DNA of 64,000 nt from Reticulitermes speratus (GCA_021186555.1 JAJKFL010000427.1:15730005-15794004); one strand, 5' to 3'. Shown: positions 44,580 to 55,680, counted from the first letter of the stretch. Notes: a model not told the origin generated them from the sequence alone. Translations and numbers: made by a program.

Positions 44580-44745
44580 GAAAACATGAAGAAAAGACAT
44601 CACTTTGAATATCTATAAGTATTACAACTAAACAGGTATCAAGAGGGGACTGGATAAGGACCAATTTTTGGTTCTTGTGAACACGGTAACACAGTTTCAG
44701 GTTTGATAAAAGCTGGGGAATATCTTGACCAGCTGCGAGTTTATG
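44580..44745 (+). pseudogene. Non-LTR retrotransposon N1, decayed 3' end
   Basis: Has gaggggactggataaggacc, ttcttgtgaacacggtaaca, tttcaggtttgataaaagct and a gggaatatcttgaccagctg end, matching the N1 tail in order. Confidence 0.45.
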
Positions 44746-45139
44746 TGAATTCGAGGAGCCACTGGAATAACTCCGCAGCCCCCGGAGTACGTGGCCCACA
44801 GGTTAAGAACCACTGCTCTAGATTCTAGTGAAAATTGTCTGTGTTGTGTTTACCTGTAGGAAGTCAGAGGCTATCGCAATGTTTAATTTTATAACTACAG
44901 TCTTCTTGGATGTTACAGCAAACAGTTCGGTAGATAGGTAACAACGTTACGGACAGATATTCAGCATAGACTTTCAGGTTTTAAGAAAGGATATTTTATG
45001 ATTTTGTCTTAAGGAATGGTGCATTTAAACAGTGAAGTTATGAAATACATTAATGAATGTAATTATCCGTAACTTATTAGTACACAGAAAATATCATGTG
45101 TATCAAAATAATTAGCATTTAATTGACAAATTTTATTGA

Positions 45140-45365
45140 AAGGATGTATAACGAAAGAATGCTAAAACAAAGAGTGACTGCCAGAATGGAATGAATAAGG
45201 AAAAGAGTAAAACCACGGAAAAGATTGTCTGATTAGATTGAAGAGGATTTGAAGATATCGGAATAAGAAACTGGCATACTGTGGCCAGAGACAGAAGGAA
45301 TGTAAGAGGATCATATTGGAAGCCAAGGTCCAAAAAGGCATGTAGTGTTTGAGGAGTAAAAAAAC
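45140..45365 (+). pseudogene. Non-LTR retrotransposon N3, C-terminal fragment
   Basis: The plus strand encodes, in a frame interrupted by stops, a segment reading IRNWHTVARDRRN, preceded by a gaggatttgaagat (E-D-L-K-like) stretch and followed by a WKPRSKK-like end. The I-R-N-W-x-T-x-A-R-D-R motif is the extreme C-terminus of another common insect endonuclease/RT element. Stops upstream show it is dead. The minus-strand frames over it are shadows. Confidence 0.6.
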
Positions 45366-45397
45366 TGAAAACGTTACTGTCACGAGCTAACCACCGA

Positions 45398-45835
45398 CAG
45401 GCGCGCACTCAAAGGGGGCAAGTCAGGTTGCACCCCCCCCCCCCCCCACAACCAAATTCAAAATTTTAAAAAACAGATTCAGTAGAGACGATGATATCAA
45501 ATGTTTTACGTTACTTGCCCTTCAGCCGAAATCAGCCACTGAAATAGACTGATGACTAGTACATTAGAATTTTGAAAAATAAAACAGAACACTTAGGTCG
45601 TCTTATTAGACTTTGACATTAGACATTAGACTTTGTGATTTAAAGTAGGTGAGTGAGTCACGGTACATGTAGTTATATTTGTATGTATATAAATGCAGTT
45701 GCAAACAGTGTTATGTTACAGTTATACTTACATGATTTTTATAACATAATTTTTAAAACCGAACATAAATTATATACAGCCACAGGATCAGCACCACCCC
45801 CAAATGAAACATTCTGGCTACAGGCTTGACAACCG
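45398..45835 (+). mobile_element. Dispersed element H, copy 2
   Basis: Same layout as 1365-1830: gcgcgcactcaaagggggca, a C-tract (45431-45447), agacgatgatatcaaatg, atcagccactgaaatagac, tgatgactagtacattagaa, tgttatgttacagttatact and a final caggatcagcaccaccccca. Both copies are on the plus strand, about 44 kb apart. Non-coding. Confidence 0.6.
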
Positions 45836-46218
45836 ACGATATTACCTTAACCTTTAATTTTACGGGCTTTCAGATCAGCGCCTCTTACACCGCTTACGCA
45901 GAAAATGGAAATAATATTATTTTAAGACAGAAGATTCATGCCACGTCCAAGTGATTATCTAATTAAAATTGTCAAGCTTTCTTAAAAATACGCGTGTTTA
46001 TCAAACCATCTATTCTGCACAGGGACTTGAATTTAACTGGAAGACCGAGGTTCCATTTCTGACAGGGGCAGAAACTCTTCTCTTTGCCATTGCAGCTATT
46101 CCTTCTCACCCAGTCTCTTATTTAATCACAGACTCCTTTCTAGGATGTCACATCTATCGGTTGCGGGCGTCAAAAAATATAGAACTATACTTTCATTCCC
46201 CTATACCTCTTTGTGCCG

Positions 46219-46474
46219 ATCCCAGTGGCCGCGCGGTCTAAGACGTGGGTCTTCGGCCGCTCGTTTGCTGGGATTGTGGGTTCGAATCCCGCCGGGGGCA
46301 TGGATGTTTGTCTCTTGTGAGTGTTGTGTGTTGTCAGGTAGAGGTCTCTGCGACGGGCTGATCACTCGTCCAGAGGAATCCTACCGAGTGTTGTGTGTCT
46401 AAAGTGTGATCACGAAGCTTCGAAAAATGAGGAGGCCTAGGCCCCCTAGGGGCTGTTGAGTCATAGGAAAAAAA
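46219..46474 (+). mobile_element. SINE family C, full-length copy with perfect 16-bp target duplication
   Basis: Head atcccagtggccgcgcggtc, B-box gtgggttcgaatcccgccgg, a catggatgtttgtctcttg block, gttgtgtgttgtcaggtaga, ggtctctgcgacgggctgat, cactcgtccagaggaatcct, gtgtgatcacgaagcttcg and ggccccctaggggctgttga, then an A-tail. The 16-bp atacctctttgtgccg occurs at 46203-46218 and again at 46475-46490. This defines both ends and marks a recent LINE-mediated insertion. Reference copy for family C. Confidence 0.95.
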
Positions 46475-46494
46475 ATACCTCTTTGTGCCGTGAT

Positions 46495-47595
46495 TCTTAA
46501 TTAAGCAAAGGGCCAGCTTCACCTTTACCCTTGTCAAACAATAAGAAAATGAAATATAAACAACTTGGAGGCGGAAGTGGAGGACACGTCTCCCTGTGTG
46601 GCGTAGCCCAGGTTTCTCAAGATCTCCTCACTGAACATTTCGTATACAAATAAAGAGCCAACTCATCTTTTTTCCCCTTAAAAGAAGAGAAGGGTAAGCA
46701 AGAAAGAAAAAAATTCCAAGTCCTAAAGGAAGCAAGCCATGGGAGATTCCTGTTCATTGATTACTGGCCCAGAAAATAATAGCGAAGAGCGCGAAGGACT
46801 GACACTTCAAACCACGACGGAGCGCGACGCGTCTTAAAATATTCATCTTCGCTTGTTAACTGCAGCAGCAGCAGCAGCACAACAAGAGAGAAAGAGACAG
46901 CATCGCTCTTATCTCCTCGCTTTGCTCTCACTTCTCTGCTTCCTCAAACACTGTCTTATCAACTCCTTGACTCTAGGCCCCATTCCCCACTCATGTCTTT
47001 AGCCTTCATCTTCTTGTAAGAAAACTAGGTGTTGACTTTACATTCTTTCACCCCTTAAACCCACCTCGCCCACAAAAGGACCTCCTGTATTCTAGCCCAG
47101 AGCTAACCTCAGCATCATTATAAAAAATACACAACTTCTTAGACTTTTTTTGGCACACAATCCGGGATGCTGTAATCTCTGCCCTTCTTCTTAAACCTCA
47201 TGATCCTCGTCGTTTCCTCTTTAACATCACATTTTCTCGCCTATCTCATTCCATTTCCGTGGTATTGTGTGATGGGACAGACCATTATCAGTCACCATGC
47301 TCTCCACACCATGTTCTACACCAGAATTATTCGCAATCCGCTGTGGGGAGTTCTCGCTACAATGTTATTAATTTTCCGCTTCGAATATCGCACATAAATA
47401 TCACCCGAAACAGGGTTCAGTTCTGGTCACATTCTTCAGTGTTTATTTTATAATGTGATATCACACACAATAGGCTTAATTTAGGGTATATCATTCACAC
47501 ACGCACAAACAAATTTCAATGCTGAAAGTTTCAACAGTCAACCACCTGCACTCCCAACCTGCACCAGACCTACAGACAAGACATGGAACGTTTAA
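46495..47595. other. No recognisable gene or element
   Basis: A short CAG run lies at 46861-46879. The region is somewhat C/T-rich, and frames at 47200-47453 have no support. Confidence 0.4.
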
Positions 47596-47597
47596 TA

Positions 47598-47745
47598 GGT
47601 GCTCACAGCGGTATCGCTGACGATTCTAGTCTTCTGGGATGTTAGGCTGCGTCGACTTCTTCTTGGAATGCTTCATCCTGAAGACGAAGGCAAAACAATC
47701 CTTCGAAACTTCGATATTTACCAGTTGACATGACGTAAAATCCCT
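47598..47745. mobile_element. Fold-back element D2
   Basis: Begins ggtgctcacagcggtatcgc and ctagtcttctgggatgttag. The right arm has aatccttcgaaacttcgata and tttaccagttgacatgacgt. The centre is short. The outer flank ctcacagcggt is shared with 25612 and 62088. Confidence 0.65.
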
Positions 47746-47749
47746 GTCT

Positions 47750-48180
47750 CCATCACTCTCATTCTTCTTTACACACAGACATTTTTGAAAGTACAAAAAT
47801 CCATTTTATATAAAAAAATAACTTTGAATTTACAAAAGTTGATATCGATGGTCTGACTCAATTACAATGTAACATAATCAATACCAATTTTGGCCCCTCT
47901 CATTAAAATGTTGTAGAAATAAGACCATGTTCCTAAATTATAATAAATTTCCGTGAGGCGTATATAACATTAACATACAAATTCATCAGGTACTGCTTAC
48001 TGTTTACTGGGCAATATGCGTACATTTACACACTGACTGGCAACGGGCAATTGAAAAGGAATTAAATGAATTTCGTTCTTTGGTTTCAGGAGCCGAAAAC
48101 TGCCCAACATAATCGAAGGTAAGCAACAGTTTCGACCGTCCGTGTTACAGGAAAACTTAAGTTGAGTCTTTTTTCCAGCC
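47750..48180. other. No recognisable gene or element
   Basis: AT-rich, nothing matched. Confidence 0.4.
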
Positions 48181-48198
48181 CCTGATGCGTCACGTGTA

Positions 48199-48373
48199 AA
48201 GGGTAAAGCAACCCCATTACAGGCCTTGGCAGGCCCTTAGGGCTCCAGGAGGTCGAGGCTCCCAGGTTTTTAGACAATCGGCACATGAAGGTGGTAAGGT
48301 TGTCAGCCCTACGCACCGGCCGCCTTTACCCCGCAGGAAAGATTCCTGGTACTCATTTCTGTTAGAGGCTGAG
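48199..48373 (-). mobile_element. SINE family B, 5'-truncated insertion with perfect 16-bp target duplication
   Basis: Minus strand: starts at ctcagcctctaacagaaatg (core), then aggaatctttcctgcggggt, aaaggcggccggtgcgtagg, a gtgccgattgtctaaaaacc block and ggcctgtaatggggttgctt. It lacks the tRNA-derived head entirely. The 16-bp tgatgcgtcacgtgta flanks it exactly (48183-48198 and 48374-48389). The truncation therefore arose during insertion, as with 5'-truncated LINE products, and not by later deletion. Confidence 0.93.
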
Positions 48374-48404
48374 TGATGCGTCACGTGTAGGGCCTACTTA
48401 TTTG

Positions 48405-48660
48405 TTTGTTTGCTTGTTTGCAGTTTATTTAAGGATAATGTCAGTAACTCAAAACTATATGGCATAGGACGATATGACAGCAGGTAATGAAAATTTCAAG
48501 AGGGTGTGAAAGGAAGCAGCTGTGTTCTCTTTTGCCGACGGGAGGATTAGGAGGGGGGTGGGTTAGGCCCCGAGAAACTTCAGTCAGGAGTGGCAGTGTT
48601 CGACCTGGATTCGAAGCAGATACATCCAGAATAAAAGTCGGAAACTTCCAATGCTTGAAC
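48405..48660 (-). mobile_element. Possible diverged SINE family F copy
   Basis: gtttatttaaggataatgtc at the left resembles the gttatttaacgatgatgtca start at 58365, and a B-box-like ggattcgaag lies at the right (minus-strand head). The body is not well conserved, so this is tentative. The 62-codon frame over it is spurious. Confidence 0.3.
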
Positions 48661-48664
48661 CGGT

Positions 48665-49435
48665 TTGCTTTCTAGCAAATATGTAACTGGATCCTCAGGT
48701 CAGATAAAAATTATAAAAATAATCTAAATTTTAATCTCCGAAGTGGAATCAATTAGGAACGTTTTATTTATGAAATTATCCCAGATTCAGAAATTAAATG
48801 TTATAGTCTTATTTGAATCCAGTCTCACCTGCAAACAACAGGTATCAATAATATTGGTCACCTCTGTTTATTCTTAACACTCCACATTTCTGCCAGTGCG
48901 TACGGCGCCTTGTCTGATTTCAGGCATTTACGTATAATTTAACGCACGGACAGAAACAACTAGTTCCAGTCTTAACATTTCCAATTTAACATTCAGTGGA
49001 CTCAAATCAGGCTCTAAAGTAACAAAATATTTTTATACCATAAGCATACACACTGTTGTTTTATTTATATTTCATTCTATTTTATTAATTATTGTTGTCT
49101 GACGTAACAAGATTTTGTCAAATTAAATACCAGCGTTTGCAAACTATGAAAATGGACTATTTTAAAGTCAGAAACCACTTCAACAAACCAAGAAAAGTTC
49201 TCATTGATTCATGTCCTAATACCTAATACTAATACCTCATAAGCTTTCGTATGCTTATCGCGCTAAACAACGAAATACAAACGGGGAAGACCGGACTTTC
49301 CCACGTGTTGCAGACACGCAATTACAAAAGCCTCAAATGTAAAGCAGTGACGTAATCCAGGGCTGAAACACAGTCCCCTGGTTTCGATGCCACAATTATA
49401 TACTTGGTGACTAAGCCCAGTATGTAGTTAAATCT
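48665..49435. other. No recognisable gene or element
   Basis: AT-rich, nothing matched. Confidence 0.4.
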
Positions 49436-49439
49436 CCAG

Positions 49440-49755
49440 GATGCTAGTCAATATATCATTAATTAAGCATAAGGATAACATACACTGTGTCATACACACA
49501 ATAAAAAGAAGGAAGGCTAACTGGACTGGTCATATCTTGCGTAGGAACTGTCTTCTAACATACGTCATTGAACGAAAGAGGGAAGGAGGGACAGAAGTGA
49601 TGGGAAGACGAGTAAGAAGATGTAAGCAGCTACTGGATGACCTTAAGGAAAGGAGAGGACACTGGAAATTGAAAGAGGAAGCGCTAGATCTCACTCTGTG
49701 GAGAACTCGCTTTGGAAAAGGCTATGGTCCTCTCGTACGGCTGACTACGGAATGA
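49440..49755 (+). pseudogene. Non-LTR retrotransposon N2, C-terminal fragment with intact frame
   Basis: A 104-codon frame that ends at a natural stop. It contains IKRRKANWTGHILRRNCLL, then VMGRRVRRCKQLLDDLKERR, then LDLTLWRTRFGKGYGPLVRL and a terminal TTE. This R-K-x-N-W-x-G-H...C motif followed by K-Q-L-L-D-D-L is the post-RT C-terminus I know from cockroach-type endonuclease/RT elements. The reverse transcriptase is missing, so it is a 5'-truncated copy. The first residues (from 49441) are probably flank read-through. It is clearly distinct from N1 and N3. Confidence 0.8.
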
Positions 49756-49939
49756 ATGAAGGACAACTTTACATACATTAACACGAATAACATGCGAAGA
49801 AAACAAGCCATTCATAAACCATAAAATCAGATACACAGGCATCTGACCGAATACTTAAAAGTTGCCAGTTCGACGGTCTGCAGATAAACAGTAAAGTTGT
49901 GGATGCAATTCAGTGATTATAACTAATAAACCCCAAGCA

Positions 49940-50270
49940 GTAAAGTCTTACTTGAGAACTCAATAGTTCCTCAAATAGTAAACAAATTCCCTGCATTTAG
50001 TGCAGCCTGAAGGACAAGCAGGCTGTGGGTAAGAAACTGCCTCTTGTCCCTATCGTGAGGCAGATAAATCTAGTAAAAGCTGTACCATGCGATTTCAGAT
50101 CCATTTTAATACTACCCTCCCATTTACGTCTAGGTCTTCACAGTGGTCTCTTTCCCTCAGTTTTTCCAGCTATAATTTTCTAAGAATTTCTCTTCTGTCC
50201 TATGTGTGTAACACGTTCCGTCCACCTCACCTCCTTCCTTTTATACAGCCTAATATTTCGTAAGGAGGAC
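49940..50270 (-). pseudogene. Non-LTR retrotransposon N1, C-terminal end
   Basis: The reverse complement encodes RPRRKWEGSIKMDL-like sequence (50090-50145) preceded by a GKTEGKRPL-like segment, and ends with a UTR containing gaggaactattgagttctca. Indels break the frame. Confidence 0.6.
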
Positions 50271-50274
50271 AAGT

Positions 50275-50680
50275 GAATGCAGCTATTGCATATATATCTC
50301 TCACGCAGTACAAAGTATGCACAGCAGCTGTGGCATGCAGATGTAAAGGCCGTGCGCTGCTACAGCCGGCACAAACTGTGATTCAAACCACACATCAAAT
50401 TATTCATCAAAACAACTCCATAAATTACAGTTCTCTGTTTGAAAAGCCTCTGCTGTAATACTAGGTACAGTTTACTGTAACGAAAACAGAACGTAAGCAA
50501 ACATATAACAGAGGCTTGTAGCCTGCCTATCGAAATCGGCATTTGTCCCTGCGCAGTAGTTCTAGCAGATTAGAGCTGCGCAGGTCTCACACTTGAGTGG
50601 TACCAGCTTCGAATAACCGTTGGAACTTGGGCCATATTCAGAGAATCGTTCATGGTTTTCCTCAGTCATTTCTTGTAATA
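50275..50680. other. No recognisable gene or element
   Basis: A patch at 50640-50680 (catggttttcctcagtcatt) recalls the body of the family F SINE at 34100 but is too short to call. Confidence 0.35.
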
Positions 50681-50689
50681 TGTATAGGC

Positions 50690-50795
50690 TTACCCGTCCA
50701 GAAGAGTCCCACCGAGTGTGGTGTATCTGTTATCGTGAAGCCTCGATAATGAGGAAGCCCTGGCCTACTAGGGGCTGTTGCGCCATAAAAAAAAA
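50690..50795 (+). mobile_element. SINE family C, 5'-truncated insertion with 8-bp target duplication
   Basis: Only the 3' part is present: cccgtccagaagagtcccac, a cgagtgtggtgtatctgtta block, tcgtgaagcctcgataatga and aggggctgttgcgcc, then an A-tail. The 8-bp gtataggc lies at 50682-50689 and 50796-50803, consistent with truncation at insertion. Confidence 0.8.
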
Positions 50796-51035
50796 GTATA
50801 GGCCTAGGTTACACTGAAACAGGTCATGACAATCCACACAAATTTGAATATATACAAACATCTGATGTCACTCGATATTGTGTAAACATGTAGTTGATAC
50901 AGAGTCACTAAATAACTTAACTGCGCCAATAGTAAAGAATCTTCCTTGCTCAGTTAGTAATTATTCAAACGATAAATGAACTATGTTTCCCTGTAGTCCA
51001 AAAAAGTCATCGCTCTATTCACATAATAAATCTTA

Positions 51036-51569
51036 CATCAACCAACAAAATAAAATTCACGACAAGTATTAAACTCCTACATGTTTCGGCACAGGGGTGT
51101 AATGCTCAGGAAGTTGGTTTATAACAAAGAAATATAAGCCCAACACGCTAATCTACGTATTGCATCGCCCTTATTGGAATGATTAAAATGTTAAAATTCT
51201 AAAATACTCAGAGTTGATAAGCATAAAGTTACAATGTTGTGATATTAAAATTATGTGATAGTGAGCCGTTCCAGGTATTAAGTTGGTAGCAGTTTATGTT
51301 CTGTACGAAGTATGCATACAAACATCTGTGTCGATCTTACGTGATCCGAAGAGATCTCGTGTGAAGTGTCTCGTGTCGAATGTTGTGGTATATAATATTT
51401 AATATTTTAATCATTCCAATAAGGGCGATTCAATACCTAGATTAACGTGTTGGGCTTATATTACTTTGTTCTAAAAAATTCCCTGGGGATGTAACTACGG
51501 TGACGAAACATGTAGGAGTTCAATAATTGCCATGAATTGTATTTTATTAAGTGCATATGTTGGTTGATG
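51036..51569. mobile_element. Fold-back element E, full-length, 534 bp, TA target site
   Basis: Ends are catcaaccaac at the left and its inverse gttggttgatg at the right, with TA on each side (51034-51035 and 51570-51571). The arms continue inward through ctcctacatgtttcg / cgaaacatgtaggag, then through a block beginning ataagcccaacacgctaatc inverted as gattaacgtgttgggcttat, and a block with cgcccttattggaatgatta / taatcattccaataagggcg. Each arm is about 180-200 bp or more. The interior is non-coding. The TA duplication fits Tc1/mariner-type integration of a non-autonomous element. It is the best copy of family E in the window. Confidence 0.88.
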
Positions 51570-51574
51570 TATTA

Positions 51575-52805
51575 ATAAGAATAGGCAAAGCATTTTAAAG
51601 TTCAATTATAGTCCTAACCGAGTTACATTACCTTTAAGAATCTAGTTTCCATCAATGTTAATTGAATAATCTTCAAACAAGAATTTTCTGTCTTCAAGTA
51701 TAAGAGAACAACCAAGTTCTTAGGTATGGTTTTTTGTAAATAAAGGAACAATACAGAAATGCAACTAAACGAAATACAGAAAAAAACAGCCTAATACAAA
51801 TTGATCGGTCTGTAGAAAATACTGCTCATTTTCTTTCACAAATTCGTTATAAATTAATGTATTTCGTTAATATTAAACTTTATCCTACTGATTTTCACTT
51901 AACCCGATGAAACATAAAAAAACTGTCCTCCCCAGCAAGAGTAAGGCTTTGTTACAAGATTGCCAGGCTTCGCCCCGCTCGTCCTTTTAATAAGAGCAGC
52001 ATTAATATGAAGATGAATGTGGCGTACTGTTGGAATGATACTGACAGAAGAAAATTAAATTACTCGTAGCAGAACCTGTCTCAGTGCCACAAACTTTGTG
52101 AAGGCACCTTAAAAACAAGACTGCACAGTTGCAATAAATGTTCTGCTTTAAAGAACTGCCGGCGTGTTTTAAGTTATCTTACTTAAAAATAAATACAGAA
52201 GGAAGGAGACGCGGCAACATCTTTCTCTCCTGCCTTGTACAGGAGTCCCGTGTAACCTCCCTAATTGTCTGAACACATTTCTAAAGAGGAACACACATTT
52301 ACAAGATGACTGTTTCTATAAAGGCATACACAGCCTCTTTTTCAAGCACCGAAAACAATTATTAATATTCATATAAGGAAATATTTTAACATATTTTCAT
52401 TTACTAAAGGAAAAGTTAGGCTTCTCAAATCGCATGCTATCTATATTATCCGCTTTCAACGTTTGGAAAAACTGGTCAGTTTTGTCGTTATGCGGCTGGA
52501 GGCAACGATAAATCGGGCAATGGCTTTCTTACGACCAGCAAAAAAAATATGGCACACACACGAACTGGTGACCAGGGGGGCTGACAGTTCATACACTTGT
52601 AGTATCGCAAAATTACGTTTGGAAGCAGCATGTCTTCGAACATTGTGCCATTTATATTGCGGTGATTTTAGTGTATAAGCAACATCACAAAGATGGGGCA
52701 AAAATGTCTTTTTATGTAGTTTTCATTTCACAACGAAACCTACTGGACCATCGAACTAGAAACACGATATTCTGCAAGAAGACGAGATAAACCGGTAAAT
52801 CTTCA
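51575..52805. other. No recognisable gene or element
   Basis: Two overlapping opposite-strand frames at 52456-52701 match nothing I know. Otherwise AT-rich. Confidence 0.4.
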
Positions 52806-52811
52806 TTCGTA

Positions 52812-53040
52812 TAGTGACTAGGCTACGGGATCAACAACCTAGTGATCCTGGTTCTATTTCCGGCATAGACAAGACATCTTTCTTGTCTCAATGGCGTTCA
52901 GACAGGGTCTGGGGTTCACCCAACCACCTCCTAGACAACCATACAGCTTCCTATTCACTGGTCAGCGGGGGGAAGGGGTATAAAGGGCCGGGCCGTGAAA
53001 CTGATCCAGCTTGTGCTGCATTGTTATAGCAGAATGGGCC
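52812..53040 (+). mobile_element. SINE family A, diverged copy
   Basis: A decayed head with a tggttctatttccggcatag B-box, then cgttcagacagggtctgggg, ttcacccaaccacctcctag, a gcttcctattcactggtcag block and agggccgggccgtgaaactg. The 3' end fades out. A 71-codon frame over it is spurious. Confidence 0.7.
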
Positions 53041-53044
53041 AAAA

Positions 53045-54415
53045 CATATTTTAACGTAGAAAGACACTTAACTTTGTTCCGTGCGAGAATCAAGGCTAGG
53101 TTTTCGAGGTGTGACAAGAAATAAATATTTCCTTGTCCTCCAAAACTTTGTGCAGGTAATTGGGCTCTGAGAGGATTAGAGTGGACTTACAAATGCATAA
53201 ATCAAAAGCGACAGTATGGCTTAGCAGTTGTGAAAATTTTGGTGGGGTTTAAACGAACGGCTCGCAAGTTATGGACAGCATAGAAGAGCTCATAGAGATC
53301 TCTTATCAATACAGAACCACCCAAACAATATACTGTAGTATCTTGGTATTTGGAAAGGAAAGCGAAAGGAAATATTCACGACACCATTGACTGCTGTTTA
53401 AAGGAGAGGGTGAAGAGACGGATTACCAACAAATCTTGCTCCAGGCAACAGAATAACTAGAAAATGCTATTAAAGATTCCGTGAAGAGAATTTTTGTCCT
53501 TATGTTAGTGTGTCTGGTCCGCCCCTCCTTGTAGCTAATCTCTGGCAGCACAGGAACATTTTATTCGTCTCTGTGTCACCACTCGCCCGGCTACTATCAC
53601 GGCGGATAGAACGGGAAGCAGATTCTTACAGTTATTAGCCTGAAAAAGGAATAAAATTAGAGAGGAACAGAAGCAAGAAGAACTTGCACTGTTGAAAGAG
53701 ACAGAGGGGTGAGCAAAGGAATAAAGACGAATAGAAGAAAGACGAATCACGTCGCTGAAACCAATCGCAGAAAATTTAATCTGGAAAACTATATTGGGAA
53801 AAAGACTGTCTCCCCATTGACTGAATACAGGGGGATCAGGAAAGTATTTATTACTTTCTGACTCCTATGACAATTGTTGAAGCCCAATACACATGAAGAA
53901 AGCAATAGTGTATTGTCTTACTATTGTTCCCAAAAACTGTCTATTAATAGGTTGGACTAGGCCTAAAACACATCGCTGTATTTGAAAAACATATCATATC
54001 ATTAAAATCTTTTAAATATTTTGTAATTACAGAAATAATAAATACGTAATTCCTTAATTTACAGAAGGTTATTCAAGAGGCATATACAGTCGCAATTGCC
54101 CAGAAAACTTAGGAAAAGTAAATTTTCAGCCCCCCCCCCCCCCCCCCCCACCCGCTGCCCAATGTAGATACAACGTGTTACACTCGCGACAATCCTTAAA
54201 ATATTTTCGAATTGATTTTGGGTTCTAAAGATCTGAAGCATCGAAAAAGATTCCCGGCGTTTCGGAGAAAATATACTATATCCATGTTCATGAATTGTTT
54301 CGGACTGACTGGAGAACTTGGAATAATATATATAATTTTGACGTAGGCTATGGAGGGATATACAGCCTGATGTATCCTGTCTGAAGAGAAGCAGCAGCAA
54401 AGGCTGAAGCAGTTG
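53045..54415. other. No gene seen; C-tract at 54130-54149
   Basis: The frames at 53535-53750 and 54059-54400 (minus) are unrecognised. The second is extended by a poly-Gly run from the C-tract. Confidence 0.4.
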
Positions 54416-54417
54416 AT

Positions 54418-54560
54418 ACCTTAGATCTCCCAGGATGTTGCTTAGTGTTAATTGGTCGCTCGTTACTAACGTTTTCGTACAACATACTCTCCCGAAACGT
54501 CAGTAACAATTACCCACTAACACTGCGAAATATGCCACAAGATCGAGACCTCAACTACAG
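54418..54560. mobile_element. Fold-back element D1
   Basis: Left ttagatctcccaggatgttg, then a cgttactaacgttttcgtac block. Right ctctcccgaaacgtcagtaa, then gcgaaatatgccacaagatc and gagacctcaactac. The arms are inverted relative to each other. Confidence 0.6.
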
Positions 54561-54564
54561 GGCG

Positions 54565-55680
54565 CCGAAAGCCGAAAATCTCTCCAGACTGAAGCAGATA
54601 GGAGGCCATACTTGGGAGAAACATTTTCTTTCCTTGAGCTTGCAGTAAAAACAGAACCAATACGAAGTCTGAGGAAGAATTTCTCAGTAGCAGTGCGGGT
54701 GCTCAACTTGCTTGCTCAGGCATGAAATTGCGCTATGACGATGGAACGAATCAAGCACCCACCCCTAAAAAAGTGACATGATGCGTGGTTTATTCCTGTT
54801 GCTGCTGCAGGTTGTCTTCCACAGATGTAGAGTACGACATCTTGTGTGTTAGCTGTAAAAAGCGGGCAGGATTTACAACTGCGGAAATTTACAGATGGCG
54901 GGGAGAAGATGAATAATGTTTCAAGACTCACTTCACAGCAGCATGTGAGCAACCATCAGCTTTGCAGCATCTGTAATAACGCAGACCCGTATGAATATAT
55001 TTTCATTACATTTGGCACAGTATATTGTTATTAATGTCCGTTAGGAATGCGTAAGTCATTGGAGGATAATATTAAAATGTAACATATATATATATATATA
55101 TATTGTAAACTGGATTCACTTCATTTAGAATAAGAATTAGTGATGTGATCTTTTGTGGACTAGGTTAAGAACACTGACGTCCGTTAAAACGCGGCGAATT
55201 CCTTGATTATCTGAGCAATTACTGGCTGTTCCAGAAAATGTCTCTTCATAGAACTAGTTGATTGGTCACGTATCACGTTTCTCTTCAAAGGGGCACGACG
55301 GTTTCCCACACTGCTCACTGTCTGAACATTCCTGCTAACGCCCCACACAGCAAGGACACAAAAAAGTTTTGAACCCAGAAGCACCACACATTTTTGGTCC
55401 CACCCATCTTCGAGTGTGACCTTGTGACGCTATACAGTAGACAGCCCACTTACGCACGAGCGCTGGAAATCTGCATAAAGGAATGTTGAAGTCAGTCGCT
55501 TCTCGTTTGTCAGCGACTATTGCTCTGTTCCCCTGGTCTATAATATCCGATTTTCTTTCCGGCACTGAAACACGCAGGCGATGACTTCGAGTCCGAAGTC
55601 GCAGTGCAGACAAACGGTGGCATGTACTGTACACAAGGTTAACAGCAGACTTTTAACACGCTGCAAGAAACTCATGTACA
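54565..55680. other. No gene assigned; unrecognised minus-strand frames
   Basis: A short (AT)n run lies at 55084-55105. Minus-strand frames at 55184-55387 and 55335-55634 overlap each other in different phases and are more GC-rich than the surroundings. I recognise no domain; they may be a decayed element. Confidence 0.35.

Noticed and set aside
55184-55634. GC-richer minus-strand ORFs as a gene
   Set aside because: They overlap in different phases and I recognise no domain; insufficient support.
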